In this document: piece after piece, positions 46,152-57,458 of the stretch | Layout of the letters: each line of letters opens with the position of its first letter | Position numbering within the stretch: position 1 is the stretch's first letter | Assembly (NCBI GenBank): GCA_001931905.2 | Contig: MSJI02000775.1 | Span: 1-64,000, forward strand | DNA from: Cladosporium sp. IMV 00045 | Lineage: Eukaryota; Ascomycota; Dothideomycetes; Cladosporiales; Cladosporiaceae | Reading direction: 5' to 3' | Length of the DNA stretch: 64,000 nt | Notes under the pieces: generated by a model | Database searches by the model: none | Told to the model about the DNA's origin: nothing | What the model saw: only the letters and a program-made list of their open reading frames with translations | Program-made: the position numbers and the translations under genes

Positions 46152-46412
46152 NNNNNNNNNNNNNNNNNNNNTTTTTTTTTTTTGTGTGTTCCGCGCCACC
46201 CTTTTTGCAAGGCAAATAACTCCAGAGGAAAACAATCAGAGACAAATAAAGACAAATAGAACAGAAACAAGCAGAGAGATGCGTATAGCCCAGTTTCCCG
46301 ATTCCAGTGCAGTTGATATCCTTTTTTGGCGTTCATAATTGAACCCACTCTAGTCTTCTTCCTAAAGACTCGCCACCACCAAAGAGCTCCCTTTGAGAAA
46401 TCACCGGGCGAA
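45627..46412. other. Convergent intergenic region with T tract and gap, second copy
   Basis: 786 bases between the NiCoT and Ecl1-type stops. It is collinear with 29920-30663 except for the T tract and N gap at 46122-46183. No gene. Confidence 0.4.
46122..46183. repeat. Poly-T tract interrupted by a 20-N gap
   Basis: Thirty T (46122-46151), twenty N (46152-46171), then twelve T (46172-46183). At the matching place in the first block (about 30429-30434) only four T are present before the same GTGTGTTCCGC. The true length cannot be read. Confidence 0.9.
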
Positions 46413-47570
46413 TCACACACGGCTCGTTCTCCTCTTCGACGCACAGCGAATCGCATCGTGGTTGAAAAGCTGCCTCAAACTCCCCATAGCGGCACCCGAA
46501 GCGCCCTGCGTGCTGTCGCGACGGAAAGCCTTCTCCAGGCTCGGACGTCTGGTCTCGTCGTGGTGGGCGGTGTTGCTGCCCTCGGCGATGCGGAGGCTGG
46601 TCAGAGTGCTGGCCTGGCTTTTCAGGCTGGCGTCTTGCTGGCTGACGAGAGTAGGGCTGGGAGGCGCCGTGAGGGGAATGACAAGGTCGATGCTTTTTGT
46701 TGTTGAGTTGCGGGTTGGTGCGTGGTGGTGGAAGTGTGAGGCGGTTGTGCCGTAGGAGCTAGAGGGGGAGTGGATGAGGGAGGGGACGTCTGTTGCGGTC
46801 GAGGCTCGTTTGGTGGACGGGTGGCGGGGCGCGAGGGTTTCGCAGGTCGGGTAGCCGGGGAGGTCGAGGACGTGAGGGTCCAGGCTTTCGGGCTCGAAGT
46901 CGTCGTAGTGGTTGTGCGAGGGATCTTCGTCGGGGGCGTAATTTGATGAGGTCGTTGATGAGTTGGAAGAAATGCGGGTGAGGTTCAGCTCAGAGAAGGT
47001 GTTTGAAAGAGGGCGGAGGACGGTTGGTGAGCGCATGGGGAGGATGTCGACTGGAGGGTGGTCTGAGTAGGCGTGTGTTGTAGGGCTGATTGGAGGTGAT
47101 TGGGGTTGTTGAGGGGTGCATGTTGTGGAGTCTCTGCGGCGGCAACTAGTAACGAGTCAGTATGGGGATGCATTGGAATATATTTCGTTATCAAGGATTG
47201 GAATACTTACGCCTCGGAGCAGTAGAGAATGCTGAAACTAGGAGTAACGATCTGCTTCTCGCAAGTCGCGCTGCAAAGTAGAAAGTTGATCAGCACAAGG
47301 GTCTCGAGGACAAGACGAGAGATGATCGACAGGAACATACCAGAATTGCAAAAAGCTAGCAGCCATGTCTTCGCCGTCTGCGTCGGACGTATTTACGACC
47401 TCACCACGGGACTTTTGCCTTCGAAGAGCTGTCGATGGGTTGTTGGCAGCGGCGTTGTTGTAGCTTGGGCTACGCCTCGATGAGAGAGCTGGTCTGCCGG
47501 AGCGAGCGTGGGCGGCTTGAGGCTTGAGGCCATTGGATTGGGAACGCTTGTGAGGGGGACGGGCGTTCAT
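46413..47570 (-). CDS. Ecl1-type (life-span regulatory) zinc-binding protein, complete copy
   Basis: Exons 47570-47341, 47270-47211 and 47145-46413 give 340 residues. The basic Ser/Arg-rich N-terminus (MNARPPHKRSQSNGLK) is followed by MAASFLQF and the zinc core: Cys77, Cys80, Cys94 and Cys98 in CATCEKQI...YCSEAC. The 60-base middle exon encodes exactly the Cys cluster, with both flanking introns in phase 2. The rest is disordered and rich in Ser, Thr, Pro and His. In fission yeast small Ecl1 proteins extend chronological life span; filamentous fungi have longer proteins with the same core, annotated as life-span regulatory factors. The exact function here is inferred from the core only. Position 47394 in exon 1 marks the end of the duplicated block. 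Confidence 0.78.
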
Positions 47571-48265
47571 GATGGTTTATGTATAGTTCACAGGGTCGAA
47601 GGGCCGTGTGAGCGGGCGTGCAGGATTGGCTGTGGAGAGAGAGAGAGAGACGGTGGTGAGTCGATAACAGACGGTCCCAGTTAGAGGTCCAAACACTCGG
47701 TTATCCGCGCGATTTGAAGACCAGAGTTGACTTTGCGGTCAGAGCAGCGAGCTGAATGTCGCGCAAACGAACGGCGCGATTTAAGGGGAGAGTGCGAAGC
47801 TTAAGCACAACAATGGCAATGAGTGGTAGAGTGAATGCGATATTTTGCTGGGAGATTGCATCAGCATGCCATGTTTCACGGTTGGCGGAGCACGACATGT
47901 GGTGCTGGATGATGATACATACCCAAGAGACAGCGCCTATCCTCGGCTAGACTTAGCACTACGGACAGCCAGCAAGCAGATGAGTCGTGTTAGATGGGCG
48001 ATAGCGAGCGATAAGACGATACCAGAGCGATAGACGATAGGTAGCGATAGTGAGTGGATAGTGGTTGGTAGGCTCGTAGTGTTGGTTCGAGGCTGCAGGC
48101 AGGCAGACCAGAAGAATGAATGATAAGCAATCGTAAGAGCCAAACAAAGACAAGAGACGAGTTCTGGCGAAAGAGGCGGTGATGATATTATTATCCTCTG
48201 CCCTACGGCAAGGGAAGGTAACCACACGATTAAAATAAATTGACTCACGGGGCGATCTGATTTTC

Positions 48266-48305
48266 CCACACACACACGACAGACATACACGCACACACAC
48301 ACAAC
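48266..48305. repeat. CA/AC microsatellite
   Basis: Two (CA)n runs, about 5 units each, interrupted by GACAGACATACACG. Confidence 0.8.
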
Positions 48306-49138
48306 ACTCACGCCCGGCTTGCCTGCTGCTACCTCGATGGCCACCACATCGAAGGCGTGCGCACCAAGGCCGTTGATGCGCGAGCCAGAAATATGGGTCT
48401 CTGCGGCGTCACGAACCACGCCCGCCCTTGTGCAACACCGACTGGCCTCACCACCCACTGCTACTACTTCTCCCATGTCCGCCCCATTTCGCAGCGCCAG
48501 CCCATACCGTGCGTGCATGCCTACTCTGCTCGTCCTCCCCCCGTCCAATGCCTGCCCACCGCCTGAGACACGCCGGTAGCCCACCCAATGCAATCATCAT
48601 CATGGCCACGCACGTTCGCCGCAACCCGCCTTGCCGTCAGCGTCCGTCGTGAAGCTCCACCCAACTAATCGCAACAATGATGTGCGAGGCGCCCGGGCGG
48701 GCACTCCCTCCCCTTGCTCGCCCCTCCGCAACCCGGGCCGTGTGCAGAGAGACGCAGTTTCTAGACCGCCCATGGAACAAAGGCCCTGTGGGCACTCGGC
48801 GCGCGTGAAATCGGCCTTTGCTCCTTGTCCCGCGGGGACTTGCTGTGGTGCGGACTCTTGACCTTGTCGCCAGCGTCCGATTGCCCAATCGGGCCCGTGT
48901 ACGGCGGCCAACGTGGGCCAGGGCCAAAGGCCGCGTGTGTTGTGTTGGACTTAACAGGTTTTCGAAAGGCTCTCAAGACACCAGCAGCCCAAGTACCATA
49001 TACAGAGTTACAGACCGCAACGCACACACAGGAGAGATCGAGAGCCAGAAAAATATGAGAAAACAGCGCAAACGACGACGCGTCCTTTCCCGCTGCACAG
49101 CCTTGAAACCGTCACGCATAGGAGAAATTTTCTTTCCT

Positions 49139-49166
49139 CAAATAATAATAATAATCATAATAACAA
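49139..49166. repeat. AAT-type trinucleotide repeat
   Basis: Imperfect (AAT/AAC)n of about nine units. Confidence 0.75.
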
Positions 49167-50472
49167 CGTTATTTTGCAAGCCTTCTACGCAACTGAAGAT
49201 CCAACCGTTTTGATCTCCAGGAACAGGAAAGAAAATGAAAAGGGTGTCCGTTCCCCTGCTCCTGACTTGCTGGTGCGCGCGTTTGTGCGTGTACGTATGC
49301 AAATTCCAGGTAGATCGAAGATGGGCAAAAAGCCAGAACACACTCCCCAAAGCATGCCATTCTTAGACAAAATGCCACCTTTTCTCTTTTTCCCTTTCCC
49401 GTACGGCACACGGCAAAGGAGAGGCAGGGCAGCGGCGAGCAGAGTTTAGAAACGTCGTACAAAGTACCTAGGTAGGTTTCCGTGCAACCTGCGGCATGCT
49501 TACACGCATTCGATTACACTTGCTCCTCCCCTCGTAAACGACCCTGCCATCTATTACCAAATGCTTCTCATCTACCCGCAGCACCTGCCATCAATGTCAC
49601 GCACCCCGCTCTCTCTATTTGCATCAACCACCTCTCGCCTCGGCTCCGTTATGGCACACATCCGCTTCATAGCACAAAAGAACTGCAAAGGGCGATCGAA
49701 GATCCGCAGAAACGTCGGAATCCCTCTTCCGCTTCTCGGCGGTCTTTCTGGAGTAGACTCCGTCTGATCATCAGCGAGAAGCGCTCCACGGACTTCGCAC
49801 CGCACCGCGACTGCGGTCTTTGACACGACGATCATTAAAGTACCGTTAGGACGTAGCCAAGCGTAGTATTTTCTGTGGGTTCTACATAAATCCTTCGAAA
49901 TTTTTGCCGAGGAGCTGGCTGGGTTGGCGGGAAGAAGAGAGAGCCTGTGGCCTTTTCCTGTCCATCTACCTGAAACGCAAATCCCCTGTTTTCCCGATAC
50001 TTCCGTGCCAGGGAGGCAGTGAAGGTGTTAGTAGGTAGCAAAGTGACGAACAAACCCAAACCCTCGTAACGAGACAGACAGAGCATCATGTAAGATTCTA
50101 GACCACCCTTGCTCTTTGCACTTTTCTCCACATCTCGGCATGGGATGGAATTCACACGCCGGCTTTGGTCGGGTAGCGACTCTTTTTCCCCGGAGGAGTT
50201 CGTTACGTTATTCACGTTTCAAGCTCCCCTGCACTGCCGAGCTGCTGCTTATGACGGATACGAGGTCAATGTTTGAGACGAACGCGGACCGCTGCTGCAT
50301 TCTTGCTATTTGCGGTCTGCGAGGCATGTTTCAAGGTGTCACTTCCCCGCGAGAAAGAGAGCATCAAGCGATCGAGTGCCATACGTGCCGTGTGATAATT
50401 CAAGTCGTGCGTGTAATGGCGTTCGATGCCCGAGCTATCACCGCGTGCCAGGGCGTCTTGAAACAAGGTACA

Positions 50473-50497
50473 TGTGCTGTGCTGTGCTGTGCTGTGC
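50473..50497. repeat. TGTGC pentanucleotide tandem, five units
   Basis: Five exact TGTGC units in a row in otherwise non-repetitive intergenic DNA. Confidence 0.85.
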
Positions 50498-51428
50498 AGA
50501 CTACCTACTTTTTGCTTGGGTGATGTATTACTAGTACTTGCACACCATCACAGCCTCGAGCACATACACTCCACAAACCAACAACGCATCATCAGGCTGC
50601 AGGAGAATGCCGAGACGAAACCAGGCCAGCAATTGGTCGCGGCAGAGGAAAGCAGCACGATGATGAGCAGGTACATGTATTGCGGGCTTTTGCGGTACTT
50701 TGATACCTCCTACCTAATGAGCTTTGTTGTGGAGACATAAAACCTTCCTTTCTTTTGCGTAAACACAGTCCTGATTTGCTGAAGGCTACCTCCATACGAT
50801 GATGTTACATACTCGTCGAACCTGCTTGTCGGTTGGGCTTCTGCACAGCTTTTGCGCTCTTTCTCTCTCCACCGGCCGACACGAGTATCATGTATCACAC
50901 TGTAAATGTAATGATAAGACCTCATCACCACCCGCCCTTCGGAAACTTCCACGCTGGACGAAGGAAACTTGATACACAGGTTCCAACCGTGCGCGTCTGT
51001 CCCTTTGCACTTCTTTCTCCCATCACAGAACGCTCGAGACCTTTTGCTGAGCCTCGAGTTCCACTCCCTATGTCATCGCTCTCCCTCTCTGTTCCAGGCG
51101 GCCCGCGGGCGGATGCTGGGGTTGCTGAGGGAGGTGGAGAGAGTCCCGTGACTTCCTTGCAAGGCTGGTAGTGGAACTGCCTTCACTACTTTTTGCTGAC
51201 GTCTGCTCGCTGACGCTCCAATTGTGGCTCTGCTCTGTGGCTAGACTCTACTCTCGGGATGTTTGGGTTCATCATTGTTGGCTATGGTGGGTGGAGCGGG
51301 TGGCGCTTGGGTTTGGTTGGTGTTGCTGCTCGCTGCTTGCATGTCCTCCGACTTTTGTTGGAGATGAATGACGAATGGCGTGAAGGATAATCGCGCAGAA
51401 AATGGCGCATCCTCACACGTCACTTCCA

Positions 51429-51668
51429 TCACTTCTCGGCCAGTGGTCTTGCGCTCTTCCACGGCTCGGTGTAGCGTCTGCAGCGCGCCAGAAGGCTGGC
51501 TTTGCGGTCTTTTTCGCTCATGTTGAAGTTATCCTCGCGAGGGGCCATGGGCAGAGTGGCTTCGAGGACTTCGGAGGGGAGGTCGCTGCTTGAAGTTGAT
51601 GATGAGGATGAGGTGCTGAGCGCGCTGGAGCGGCGGCGTGGGTGTGGTAGGGAGTGGAGGAAGTGCAT
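51429..51668 (-). CDS. Possible small serine-rich protein, 79 residues
   Basis: Not a recognised family. The ORF begins MHFLHSLPHPRRRSS and continues with a Ser tract, then a more ordered acidic/basic part (DLPSEVLEATLPMAPREDNF, SEKDRKASLLARCRRY). The clean change from low-complexity to balanced composition, and the match of the start to a normal ATG, make it more coding-like than its neighbours. It could be the first exon of a longer gene; no clear donor was found. Low certainty. Confidence 0.35.
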   Translation of the reverse strand: MHFLHSLPHPRRRSSALSTSSSSSTSSSDLPSEVLEATLPMAPREDNFNMSEKDRKASLLARCRRYTEPWKSARPLAEK

Positions 51669-52526
51669 TTTTGAGATCTTTGGAGTTGTGTTAGAGCTAT
51701 GTAGCGGTGTTGTTAGTGTTTTGGTATGGTCATCCGTAGGGTCGAGTGTTTCCTAGGCCAGGAGGCAGGCTGATATTCTTTGGTGAGGTATGGGTACTCT
51801 TATGGAGTGATGTTGATGTTGTTTTTGATGACTACCAGTGTAAAGATATATCAATCTCAAGAGGCCAGTCACATACGTATCACCAGAGCAGACAGTCAGA
51901 AGCTATCTCGGATGTTCGGCGACAGGAGGGAGCTATCACGCCTTTTACTACTAATCACCGAATGTAATACACGGATGACGCACAAAAAGAAATGTCAGCG
52001 GCGGTATCGGTCGGTTCGGTCGAGACAAAGGAATCGCGCGGAAAGGCTAAATGGGGCGTGACTCTTATCTTTTTGATTGGGAAGCGGGCGTCGGACTTTA
52101 CGATACGGCCGACTCCTTTGGGTGACGTGCTTTGAGGGCTTTCTTCGAGGCTGAAAGGATTCGCATTTTTAATGCAGCAAGACACGTGGTTGTTGAAGGT
52201 GGAGACCAAATCATGGAAGAGGGATAACAAAAGCAACACGAAGGGCAGTAGATCTATGAAGCACGAAGCGTGCCTGCCTACATGATTATGGAACATGTCG
52301 TTGATGTTGATTGACTTCATCTAGGGTTAGGGTTGGGGTATACTGTTGCGTACCCCGTCGTTTTCTAGTATCTGTCTCTTTGTGCTCCAACAAGGTATTC
52401 AAGACAACATGGTAAGGTAGCATTTGAATGCTCCATTTGCTTATATGCACGAATGGCGATGGTGTCTAATCGTGTCATGAATCGTTGACCTCACTACTAA
52501 AAGTCAGATGAACATCAGAAGCTACC
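51669..52526. other. Intergenic region with a short telomere-like motif
   Basis: 858 bases without a supported gene. At about 52321-52340 lies CTAGGGTTAGGGTTGGGG, two TTAGGG units plus a degenerate one. This is too short for a telomere; TTAGGG words also serve as promoter elements in fungi. Confidence 0.4.
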
Positions 52527-53442
<916 letters not shown>

Positions 53443-54702
53443 ATGCCACAAAAACAACAAGTCCAATCCAAAGGCATTTTCCACGGCCTCCCCGTCTATC
53501 CCCCAGAAGCCTCCGGTCTGACAGCTATAATCACCGGCGCCAACGGCATCAGCGGACATTACATGCTGCGCGTCCTCGCAGAATCACCGCAACGCTGGAA
53601 GAAAATCTACTGCCTGTCCCGCCGCCCTCCAGCCATCTCAGGAGGCCTGCCCGCAAACGCTGAGCACATCGCTCTCGACTTCCTCAGCGATCCCAAATCC
53701 ATCGCCGCCACCCTCAAGGACAAGGGTGTCACCGCCGACCATGTCTTCTTCTTCTCATACGTCCAGCCTCCCCCCAAACCAGGCCAAGGCCTCTGGTCCG
53801 ACGCCGAGGAAATGGTGCGCGTGAACACCGATCTCTTGAGCAATTTCCTGCAAGCCCTTCAGCAAGCCGCCATCACGCCGAAGCGCTTCATGCTCCAAAC
53901 CGGCGCGAAGAAGTACGGCATCCACCTTGGCCCTACCAAACTGCCGCAGCATGAATCCGACCCGCGCGTCGAGCTGGAACCCAATTTCTATTACCCGCAA
54001 GAAGACTTGCTGTTCGAGTACAGCAAGACCACAGGCTGTGGCTGGAACATAGCGATGCCCGGCCCGATCACGGGCGCCGTCCCGGATGCGGCGATGAACT
54101 ACGCTTACCCGCTGGCCGTGTACGCGAGTGTTTGCAAGTGGCTTGGGAAACCTTTCGAGTTTCCCGGTGATGAGGCGAGTTGGCAGATGAATCAGAGTAT
54201 GAGCTATGCCAAAATGAACGCTTACCTGGAAGAGTGGTCAGTTCTGCAGGGCCCGGCTGATGAAATGTTCAACGCTTTCGATGGGAGCGCTTTCACGTGG
54301 GAGGCCGCGTGGCCGGAGATAGCGTCTTGGTATGGTCTTGAATCGAAGGGGCCGCACGCAGATGAGGAGTACGCGGAGCGTCAGACGCGGTTCGCGCCTC
54401 GTGGCTATGGGGGGAAAGGCGTTACAAGGAGCAAGTTCAGCATGGTTGATTGGGCTAAGCGGCAGGATGTCCAAGACGCCTGGAGTAAGATGGCGGCTGA
54501 GAACGGACTTTCGATGCCGGAAAAGAGTGAGCTGGATCGTATCTTTGCCTTCTTGGACGGCACGCTTTGTCGGCCTGCACCTTTGCTCTACAGCCCAGAC
54601 AAGGGGCGGAAATGTGGTTGGCATGGATATGTGGATTCATGTGAGGCTTTGAAAGAGACTTTTGAGGACCTGGCGAAGTTGAAGATGGTGCCGCCTATTT
54701 AA
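53443..54702 (+). CDS. PRISE-type SDR (progesterone 5-beta-reductase / iridoid-synthase-like)
   Basis: Intronless, 419 residues. The extended-SDR nucleotide motif TGANGISG is at residues 31-38 and LSRRPP follows beta-2, fitting NADPH. FFFSYVQPP and LQTGAKKYGIHLG are characteristic of PRISE proteins, and NFYYPQEDLL (181-190) holds the atypical catalytic Tyr of this group. Length and motif order agree with fungal members annotated as NAD-dependent epimerase/dehydratase or sirQ-like. Expected reaction: NADPH-dependent 1,4-reduction of an enone; the real substrate is unknown. Convergent with the NSRP1-like gene. Confidence 0.87.
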   Translation: MPQKQQVQSKGIFHGLPVYPPEASGLTAIITGANGISGHYMLRVLAESPQRWKKIYCLSRRPPAISGGLPANAEHIALDFLSDPKSIAATLKDKGVTADHVFFFSYVQPPPKPGQGLWSDAEEMVRVNTDLLSNFLQALQQAAITPKRFMLQTGAKKYGIHLGPTKLPQHESDPRVELEPNFYYPQEDLLFEYSKTTGCGWNIAMPGPITGAVPDAAMNYAYPLAVYASVCKWLGKPFEFPGDEASWQMNQSMSYAKMNAYLEEWSVLQGPADEMFNAFDGSAFTWEAAWPEIASWYGLESKGPHADEEYAERQTRFAPRGYGGKGVTRSKFSMVDWAKRQDVQDAWSKMAAENGLSMPEKSELDRIFAFLDGTLCRPAPLLYSPDKGRKCGWHGYVDSCEALKETFEDLAKLKMVPPI

Positions 54703-55169
54703 CATACTGCCTAGGCTGGCGTAGAATACAGATTATGTATGTGGAAATTCATTGACTCGTGTCGAATCTGGTTATCTTACACACTGAGCACAGCTCCGTC
54801 CAGGAGTAGAGAAACTGAAGAAAGCATGTCAGCACTTCATACTTTGCAACTTGATATCCACGCGATCCCATGGCTGAAATAAGATAAAGTCGAGACAAAG
54901 ACAGGTACTAGTGTGATCTTGGGCGTTTGTAATTGATACGAGCCGGTCATTAAGCAAAAGCCCAGCTCGCCGTCCTGAAAGCATCCCGTGGTGGAGTTTT
55001 TGAACAGAATTCGTGGAAAGAAAGGAGAAGTGAGATGAGTCTGATCGACTTACGTGTTCATGCCTTCGATAGGGGTCATCTGAAGGCTGAGATAATGTTT
55101 TTGCAAGCAGTCCTGGCGGTCATCCTGAGCAAGGAAGGAATTATGATAGAGTCACAGGAGAAGAAATTC
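54703..55169. other. Convergent intergenic region
   Basis: 467 bases of presumed 3' UTR between the PRISE and NSRP1-like genes. The ORF at 55035-55490 is antisense shadow. Confidence 0.4.
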
Positions 55170-56352
55170 TCAACCTTGTGCCTCTCTCGCAGCCTTTCTA
55201 GCGAGATACCTCGCCTTAGCATCACCAACATCCTTCTCAGTCTTCTTGCTCTTCGCTTCCCGTTCTTCTTTGGCTCGCTGCTCAGCCTCTTCTTCACGCT
55301 TACGCTTCGCGCTAGCCTCCAGCTGCTCCTCAACCATGCGACTCTGCCTCTCACGCTGCGCGTCACGGCTACCGGCGTCTCTGCGAGTGAAGGCGGACTG
55401 AGCAGGTCGATTCGAAGAGCGAAGGTGATCGGCCGAGCGTCCGTCTTTCGACTTCTCGGAAGGAGCAACGTTCAATCCGGCAGTCAGTAGCTCGCGCTTG
55501 TCCGTGATCTGGCCGTCCTCGTTGACGTGAACGTTAACGCCCTTCGCTTTCAGCTCAGCAGCAAGCTCAGCATCGCTGCGTTTCTTCTCCTCATCGACGT
55601 TCTTGACACCGCCTTCTCTTTCGAGTTTCATAGCGGCGTCAATTTCCTGCTGGCGAGCGGTCTCACTCTGGTCCATCATGTTGCGGTAGAAGTTCTGCAT
55701 GCCCCCGCCCATCTTCTGCTTCCTCTTCTCCTCTTCCTCTGCCTTCTTCTTCTCTTCTTCCTCGAGTCGACGAGTCTCCTCTTGCTGCTGCTTGTACGCG
55801 CCCGTCACGAACTTCTCCTTATCAGCAAACTCATCGCCTTCATTCTCTCGCTCGCGCTGCAATTGCTTCTCGCGCGCGACTTGCTGATCCTGCTTTCGCC
55901 GCGCAGCGGCGTCGAGGAGGTTGTTGATGTACTTCGGCTTGCGGTCGATGGCATCCTGACGCGCAGCTTCCTTCTTCGCTTCGTTGACGGTGGATTTTGC
56001 GTCGTGGAAAGAGTCGTAGTCGAAGATGGACGCGTCGACTTCCTCGGCGGCTTTCACCGCGACTCGAGAAGCCGCCATGGCCGAAGCATCTTGCCTTTCC
56101 TCTTCGTCTTCAAGATTGAAGCGTTTGCTAGGTGGCTTGGGATGGGATGCCTTGCTTTGGTTTCGACCTTGAAGGCACGCTCAGCCCGTGTTTGGGCAGT
56201 CCGCTGGGCCCGCCGAAGCTGTCGATGGATTCGACCGCTTCGCTCTGGAGAGCACCATCGTCCTGCTCGTCCTCGTCCGGTTCGTCGTCGAGGATGGTCT
56301 TCTTCTTCGGAGGCGCCGCTTTCTTGAGATTCAAGCCGTATTTCAAGGACAT
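55170..56352 (-). CDS. NSRP1/CCDC55-like nuclear splicing regulator
   Basis: It starts MSLKYGLNLKKAAPPKKK and reaches an acidic stretch (DDEPDEDEQDD), then in another frame PPSKRFNLEDEEERQDASAM. VDASIFDYDSFHDA follows and then a long charged coiled coil (ARRKQDQQVAREKQ, RRLEEEEKKKAEEEE). The SIFDYDSFHD-type motif and the coiled coil are the hallmark of the CCDC55/NSRP1 N-terminal domain, nuclear-speckle proteins that influence splice-site choice. The C-terminus KARYLARKAAREAQG is the usual basic end. The two frames are joined either by an unusually short 43-base GT-AG intron at 56136-56178, without a good branch sequence, or by one surplus C near 56140-56150; both give about 380-394 residues. 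I favour an indel. Confidence 0.8.
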
Positions 56353-56549
56353 GGTGGGAACTAGTTGTGTTAGCGGGGCTGCGGCGATCGGGAGTGAGTG
56401 AACGTCCTTGTATATCGCTTGGCGTCACGTGACAATTTACCTTAATGCCACCTCGCGTCTGACATACCAAAGAACATAAATATACCAATTAATCAACTCT
56501 TGCCTAATTTCCTCCTTGAATAAAGTAGATCAATAGTCATCCGATCGCC

Positions 56550-57458
56550 ATGTCCGAAAACACAGCCCGCGCCCTCCGCGGCGAACTCTACTACGCCTTC
56601 ACGCCCGAACTGATTAAAGCTCGACGACGATGCGCGATCGCCTGCACGAGATACAACAACGAAGGGCTCACGACACGCAGAAAGCAAGCCGAGTTGTGGA
56701 AAGCGTGAGTCGTCGTCGTTGCACATCCCTGGAATCGAAAATAATCAACATCGCCGAACCCACTCCTAACCTCTCATCTCTCCTCCCAGCATCGTAGCAG
56801 ACGAAACTCCCCTCCCACCCCCTGCCGCCACCGAAGAAGAAGACGAAGCCCTCTTCGCCAACGACGCCTGGGTTGAACCACCGATTCGTAAATCTCCCCT
56901 TCCAGCATTCAATCCTCCCCCCAAAACCCAACTAACCCCTCCCTCCCTCAAAGACATAGACTACGGCACCAACCTCTCCCTCGGCCGCGGAGTCTTCATC
57001 AACTTCAACTGCACGATCCTGGACACCTGCCAGGTCAGCATCGGAGCACGCACGCTCATCGCATCAAACGTCTCCATCTACAGCGGCACGCACCCCCTCG
57101 ATCCGGAAGTGCGCAATGGCACAAACGGACCGGAATTGGGCAAGGAAGTCGTCATCGAGGAGGACTGCTGGATCGGTGGGAATGTGGTGATTTTGCCTGG
57201 TGTGAGGGTGGGTAGGGGGAGCACGGTGGGGGCGGGGAGTGTGGTTACGAAGGTATGTGTTTCGTTTTGCGTTTTTGGTTTGGGGTTGGGGGTTTTGGAG
57301 GTTGTGGGCTGATGTTGACTGCACAGGACGTGCCGCCTTATAAAGTCGTGGCGGGCAATCCGGCGAGGATCATCAAAGACGTGCCGCGGAATACCAATGC
57401 AGCTGAGACGAGTGGTGCTGTTGCTGCGCTTGAGAGGGATCAAGCAGCAGGCAAGTAA
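56550..57458 (+). CDS. Hexapeptide-repeat O-acetyltransferase (maltose/galactoside acetyltransferase type)
   Basis: Exons 56550-56704, 56790-57252 and 57327-57458 (introns of 85 and 74 bases) give 249 residues. The N-terminal Mac domain reads LRGELYYAFTPELIKARRRC. A ~40-residue Pro/Glu-rich insertion follows (PPPAATEEEDEALFAND), then left-handed beta-helix turns (ASNVSIYSGTHPLDPEVRN with the catalytic-type His; CWIGGNVVILPGVRVG; GAGSVVTKDVPPYKVVAGNP). This is the MAT/GAT group that transfers acetyl from acetyl-CoA to sugars or similar hydroxyls as a trimer in the cytosol. The insertion is longer than in bacterial LacA/Maa proteins. Divergent from the NSRP1-like gene, 197 bases between starts. 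Confidence 0.9.

Larger units (their letters stand above)
31666..47394. repeat. Duplicated block, second copy (pairs with 16033-31645)
   Basis: Begins with GGTGTGCAATTTC in the middle of Nramp, straight after the gap, and stays collinear with the first block to position 47394, where the first block ends. Beyond 47394 the sequence continues smoothly through the rest of the Ecl1-type gene. Both of its BTB genes are intact, in contrast to the first block. Confidence 0.95.
47571..51428. other. Gene-poor region with microsatellites
   Basis: About 3.9 kb without a supportable coding gene. ORFs of 60-218 codons on both strands carry no family motif, overlap each other and cross simple repeats. It includes a GA tract (about 47634-47650), a CA tract, AAT-type and TGTGC tandems, and a GC-rich patch (48600-48940) typical of promoter or 5'-UTR sequence. 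It may hold the long upstream region of the Ecl1-type gene or an untranslated RNA; I cannot decide. Confidence 0.4.

Noticed and set aside
47937..48593. 218-codon minus-strand ORF
   Set aside because: Crosses the CA microsatellite, has no domain and no splice support.
52321..52340. Telomere end
   Set aside because: Only about two TTAGGG units, with ordinary genes on both sides.
55527..56327. 266-codon plus-strand Leu-rich ORF over the NSRP1-like gene
   Set aside because: Its membrane-like look is the complement of Glu/Lys-rich coiled-coil codons.
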